A stretch of DNA of 64,000 nucleotides from Lentilactobacillus otakiensis DSM 19908 = JCM 15040 (GTDB lineage Bacteria > Bacillota > Bacilli > Lactobacillales > Lactobacillaceae): contig NZ_AZED01000003.1 in NCBI RefSeq assembly GCF_001434145.1, positions 124,001-188,000 of the forward strand. Reading direction: 5' to 3'. Position numbers and translations under genes: made by a program. Below, piece by piece: positions 61,272 to 64,000 of the stretch; positions within the stretch are counted from its first letter, which is position 1; every line of letters starts with the position of its first letter. The notes under the pieces are model-generated. The model did no database searches. It saw only the letters and a program-made list of their open reading frames with translations, and was not told the origin of the DNA.

Positions 61272-61445
61272 TTATGCACGTAGTGGTGAGTGCTGAGAGA
61301 CAACACTCACTCTAACTGGAGAAGTGGCACTGCTACTCTTTTTGCTGTCTTTATTGATATGTTGATATCCTAGAAAGATGAGATCAATGACGACAATAAT
61401 AATAATCATAATTAATAAATTCATCCGGCCTTTTCTTTTGTTCAT
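61272..61445 (-). CDS. Small single-helix membrane protein
   Basis: A 57-residue product: a basic N-terminus (MNKRKGRMN), one strong helix (about residues 9-30, LLIMIIIIVVIDLIFLGY) and a Ser/Lys-rich tail. No family recognised. AAAGGA is nine bases before ATG 61445. The start overlaps nothing but lies six bases after the AraC stop, so it is co-transcribed with that regulator. It could be spurious, but the ribosome site and terminator support it. Confidence 0.5.
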   Translation of the reverse strand: MNKRKGRMNLLIMIIIIVVIDLIFLGYQHINKDSKKSSSATSPVRVSVVSQHSPLRA

Positions 61446-61450
61446 GTGAT

Positions 61451-62428
61451 TCAATCCTTTCGAGTTTTGTAGGGATTTGCAGTTAATTTTTTAAATCTAT
61501 TCTGGTAGTCCTCGGTATCTCGGGTAATTGGGACCTCGGGATCAAATTTGCTGCTATCAAGAAATTTCTTTGTATAACCTCGTCTGTATTCAGAAGGTGT
61601 TAGAAAGCCGTTTTCTTTGAAGACTTTCATGAAACGCTTCTCATCCGGGAAAAATGCCATGCTGGCAATTTGCTTGATCGGCAGGTTCGTTCGTAGTAAC
61701 AGTTCTCGAGCCTTTTGAAGCTTTAGACCGTTAATAAATTGGATAACTGTTTGGCCAGTTTGCTGCTTGAAAATTCTGACTAGATAATGAGGATTCAGTT
61801 CAAAATGATCAGCTACATCACCAACCCTAAGTTTGTCTGTCAAATTGGATCGGATCCATTCTTTAATACCGTCAATTCTCGCTTCCTCTTCAGAAAGTGG
61901 TGTACTGATAATGGATGTAAAGTACTCCTGCGACAATTCGATTATAAGTGATGTCAAAAAGTAGTCAGTTCCAATTGATGTGAAGTAGTCACTTTTAGCC
62001 ATATCTAAAATTTGATTTGCCAAAATGAAAACCTTGTCAAAGTCAGATACTTCAAATTGAAGAGGCAAAATTGCTTGTGTTTTTGTGAACATAGATTCAA
62101 TGACATGCGTTTTTGACAAGTCCACTTCTTGTGTTCTTAGGCCATTAGGTTTGGTGAAAAAATGGAACCAGAAATATTGGGTTCCTTCTGGCGATTCTCG
62201 GTACCCATGAAGATGATGGTATGGGGGTAAAGCAAACACCTCACCCTCTGTAATACTGTAATGAATTGAGTCAACATCCAAATGAATGACACCTTTGAGG
62301 ACGATAATGATTTCAAAGTTTCCGTCATGATACATGTGTTTGTGCATCCAGTGTTTTCCAGCAGTAAATTTTCCGGAAGAGATATACAGAACGGGTTCGC
62401 TGATGTTTAAGCACGTTATGTTATCCAT
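61451..62428 (-). CDS. AraC-family regulator (module 4/GH36)
   Basis: A 325-residue AraC protein with cupin domain (HDGNFEIIIVLKGVIHLDVD, GEVFALPPYHHLHGY) and C-terminal double helix-turn-helix (KLRVGDVADHFELNPHYLVR; NLPIKQIASMAFFPDEKRF; LTPSEYRRGY). Start ATG 62428 has GGGAG eight bases upstream; 62452 is the frame limit. It is divergent from the GH36-like gene across about 350 bases that include two AAAAANACACCT repeats, a GTATGAAGG dyad and a cre-like site. It probably regulates GH36 and perhaps GH27. Confidence 0.88.
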   Translation of the reverse strand: MDNITCLNISEPVLYISSGKFTAGKHWMHKHMYHDGNFEIIIVLKGVIHLDVDSIHYSITEGEVFALPPYHHLHGYRESPEGTQYFWFHFFTKPNGLRTQEVDLSKTHVIESMFTKTQAILPLQFEVSDFDKVFILANQILDMAKSDYFTSIGTDYFLTSLIIELSQEYFTSIISTPLSEEEARIDGIKEWIRSNLTDKLRVGDVADHFELNPHYLVRIFKQQTGQTVIQFINGLKLQKARELLLRTNLPIKQIASMAFFPDEKRFMKVFKENGFLTPSEYRRGYTKKFLDSSKFDPEVPITRDTEDYQNRFKKLTANPYKTRKD

Positions 62429-62478
62429 AGAGTCATCTCCCATTATTTGCAACTAACAGACGTGTATGCTAGGTGATA

Positions 62479-62528
62479 AAAAAACACCTAATGTATGAAG
62501 GATAGTCACAAAAAGACACCTTTCATAC
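62479..62528. promoter_or_regulatory. AraC-type direct repeats and inverted repeat
   Basis: AAAAAAACACCT and AAAAAGACACCT are repeated about 30 bases apart. GTATGAAGG (62493-62501) is complementary to CCTTTCATAC (62519-62528). Tandem half-sites of this kind are typical for AraC dimers. Confidence 0.5.
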
Positions 62529-62552
62529 ACAATATACCATTTTTTTACATGA

Positions 62553-62566
62553 AGAAACCGGTTACA
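62553..62566 (+). promoter_or_regulatory. cre-like site before GH36-like gene
   Basis: AGAAACCGGTTACA matches the CcpA consensus at 13 of 14 positions. The rest of the gap to 62780 is AT-rich. Confidence 0.5.
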
Positions 62567-62780
62567 ATACATATATAGAGTTTTCTTTTAAGATGAACCG
62601 CTGATTTGATATTTACTCGATTGTTGTGCGATTGTTAGTTTAATAATAACATTTATATTATTATTAGACCAGGTTTCGAGCACTAAACACCGGAAACCAA
62701 CACCAATTCATTGAAAAGGAAAGCTAATGAATAATTATTTATATGTGAATGAACTTTTGCATAAAGAAAGGGTAGTCTTG

Positions 62781-64000
62781 ATGAAAACAATTACTGTTAA
62801 TACTGATACAGCACAATTAGGTTTTGAAGTTAATGATGATCAAGTGTATATGACCATTCTTGATTCCAATGATTTAAGTTCTGCTGATGCCGAAATAAAG
62901 AAGCATTTTCAAATTGCTGAAGTCCAAGTGACTGGTCGCAATTTCCACCACAAAGGAGTCAGTTTTGTCGACACAAATCCTGGCCGGGATTTAAAATACG
63001 TTAGTCATCAAATTGAAGATGAGTCTAACGGAAAATTACTGACAATTGTTCAAGAAGATACCGAAAAGTCGCTTCGAGTAACCAGCTACTATCGATTGTT
63101 TGATGGCTCGGCAGTTATCCGCAGCTGGACAAAATTAGACAATATCGGTTCTGTAGATCTTGGAATTGAATACGTCTCATCATTTGCCCTTAGTGGCATC
63201 AACCAAGCTAAGGACCTTGATGGCAACTATTCTGAAGACAATGAGATTTATGTTCCAAACAATGACTGGACTGCCGAAGCTCAATGGAAACATCGAACAT
63301 TGAAGGATGCTGGCTTAGACTATTGGGTTGACGGTGAGAAGAATCAAGCCTCAACTAAGCGAATTTCAATTACCAATAATTCATCTTGGTCTTGTTCTGA
63401 GTATTCACCAAATGGAATTTTATATAACACCAAGACAAAACAGTCAGCCGTTTGGCAAATTGAAAATAATGGTGCCTGGCATTACGAATTAACCGATATT
63501 GGCCGAGGAAATGTCTTGGCAATTCGACTTTCCGGACCAGAAGAACTCGATAATCACTGGTGGAAGAATCTGAAGCCTGGTGACAGCTTTACGACCGCTC
63601 AAGTTGCCTTCGGTCAGTTAAATGGTGACTATGAGGATGCTTTGCAGGAAATGACGAAGTATCGTCGCTTGATCCGCCGTGAAAATGATGATAATAAGAG
63701 CTTGGCGGTTATCTTCAACGATTATATGAACGGCCTCGCTGGTGATCCAACTACTGCCAAGGAAATTCCGTTGGTGGATGCCGCTGAAAAAGTTGGCTGT
63801 GAATATTTTGTCATTGATTGTGGCTGGTATGCGCCTGGTTACTGGTGGGATAGCGTTGGTGAATGGCAACCATCTGAAGAACGATTCCCTGGTGGAATTG
63901 AAAAGCTCATCAAATATATTCGTGATAAGCGGCTCACACCTGGTTTATGGCTGGAACTCGAAGTTGTTGGAATTAAGAGCCCATTGGCTGACAAATTACC
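62781..64000 (+). CDS. GH36-like alpha-galactosidase, cut by right edge
   Basis: About 406 codons are visible and open to the window end. The N-terminal beta-sandwich (residues 1-300) is followed by the start of the GH36 barrel: SLAVIFNDYMNGLAG, VGCEYFVIDCGWYAPG and DKRLTPGLWLELE. In ordinary GH36 enzymes the second motif reads DDGW; here it is DCGW, and the nucleophile motif lies beyond the edge. ATG 62781 has AAAGGG nine bases before; ATG 62727, in frame with its own AAAAGGA, would add 18 residues. It is cytosolic. Regulated probably by the divergent AraC gene. Confidence 0.82.
   Translation, partial: MKTITVNTDTAQLGFEVNDDQVYMTILDSNDLSSADAEIKKHFQIAEVQVTGRNFHHKGVSFVDTNPGRDLKYVSHQIEDESNGKLLTIVQEDTEKSLRVTSYYRLFDGSAVIRSWTKLDNIGSVDLGIEYVSSFALSGINQAKDLDGNYSEDNEIYVPNNDWTAEAQWKHRTLKDAGLDYWVDGEKNQASTKRISITNNSSWSCSEYSPNGILYNTKTKQSAVWQIENNGAWHYELTDIGRGNVLAIRLSGPEELDNHWWKNLKPGDSFTTAQVAFGQLNGDYEDALQEMTKYRRLIRRENDDNKSLAVIFNDYMNGLAGDPTTAKEIPLVDAAEKVGCEYFVIDCGWYAPGYWWDSVGEWQPSEERFPGGIEKLIKYIRDKRLTPGLWLELEVVGIKSPLADKL

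Noticed and set aside
1-64000. CRISPR arrays, tRNA/rRNA genes, insertion sequences, prophage genes
   Set aside because: No regularly spaced repeats, no tRNA-like cloverleaf or CCA-ended gene noticed, and no transposase or integrase reading frame.

Overview
The window looks like a low-to-mid GC chromosomal segment of a lactic acid bacterium of the family Lactobacillaceae, probably heterofermentative (genus not resolved). Reasons: strong AGGAGG-type ribosome binding sites, frequent TTG starts, GPH sugar permeases, alpha-acetolactate decarboxylase, oleate hydratase, a DUF3290/DUF421 pair, a cytosolic fumarate-reductase-like flavoprotein and cre-like catabolite sites. No rRNA, tRNA, CRISPR, transposase or prophage was seen.

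Region 1 (1-18.5 kb) is housekeeping and stress/redox genes: an aldo/keto reductase cut by the left edge, coproporphyrin ferrochelatase overlapping the manganese transporter mntH, a flavoprotein fused to two membrane helices, a structured non-coding element (4458-4586), an SRAP DNA-repair peptidase, an OppA-like lipoprotein, a CPBP protease, a MerR/aldo-keto reductase divergon with a perfect 20-bp operator, a secreted GH3 enzyme, a TauE exporter, a membrane-anchored zinc-ribbon MerR regulator, a fructosamine kinase-like protein, and an old-yellow-enzyme/fumarate-reductase pair.

Region 2 (18.6-20.4 kb) is a small AT-rich accessory island. It has a membrane-tethered XRE regulator divergent from a secreted protein of unknown function (its signal peptide interrupted by an in-frame amber codon) and a small two-helix membrane protein. 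The layout resembles a bacteriocin/immunity or toxin/antidote pair. The promoter region holds four GTTTAC/GTAAAC half-sites.

Region 3 (20.4-40.5 kb) holds another aldo/keto reductase, Dps, an MHS-type permease, a nucleotidase, budA, a sugar porter, a DJ-1-like protein and an ABC-2 exporter. It also has a four-gene poly-N-acetylglucosamine (PNAG) operon headed by a dispersin-like GH20 lipoprotein, DUF3290/DUF421, an aminotransferase, a DHA2 drug exporter, and oleate hydratase preceded by a 40-residue membrane peptide.

Region 4 (40.5-64 kb, continuing beyond the right edge) is a large plant-glycan island. It contains four MFS/GPH-type permeases, four AraC-family regulators and six large enzymes without signal peptides: GH127 and GH146 beta-L-arabinofuranosidase-type proteins with their Glu/Cys metal sites, GH27, GH36-like, and two large uncharacterised proteins (823 and 788 aa) with a beta-sandwich plus alpha-helical toroid layout (DUF5695-like). 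I infer import of small arabinose/galactose-decorated oligosaccharides followed by intracellular hydrolysis under AraC and CcpA control. The two uncharacterised proteins are the best candidates for new enzymology. The GH27 gene has no ATG/GTG/TTG at its expected start.
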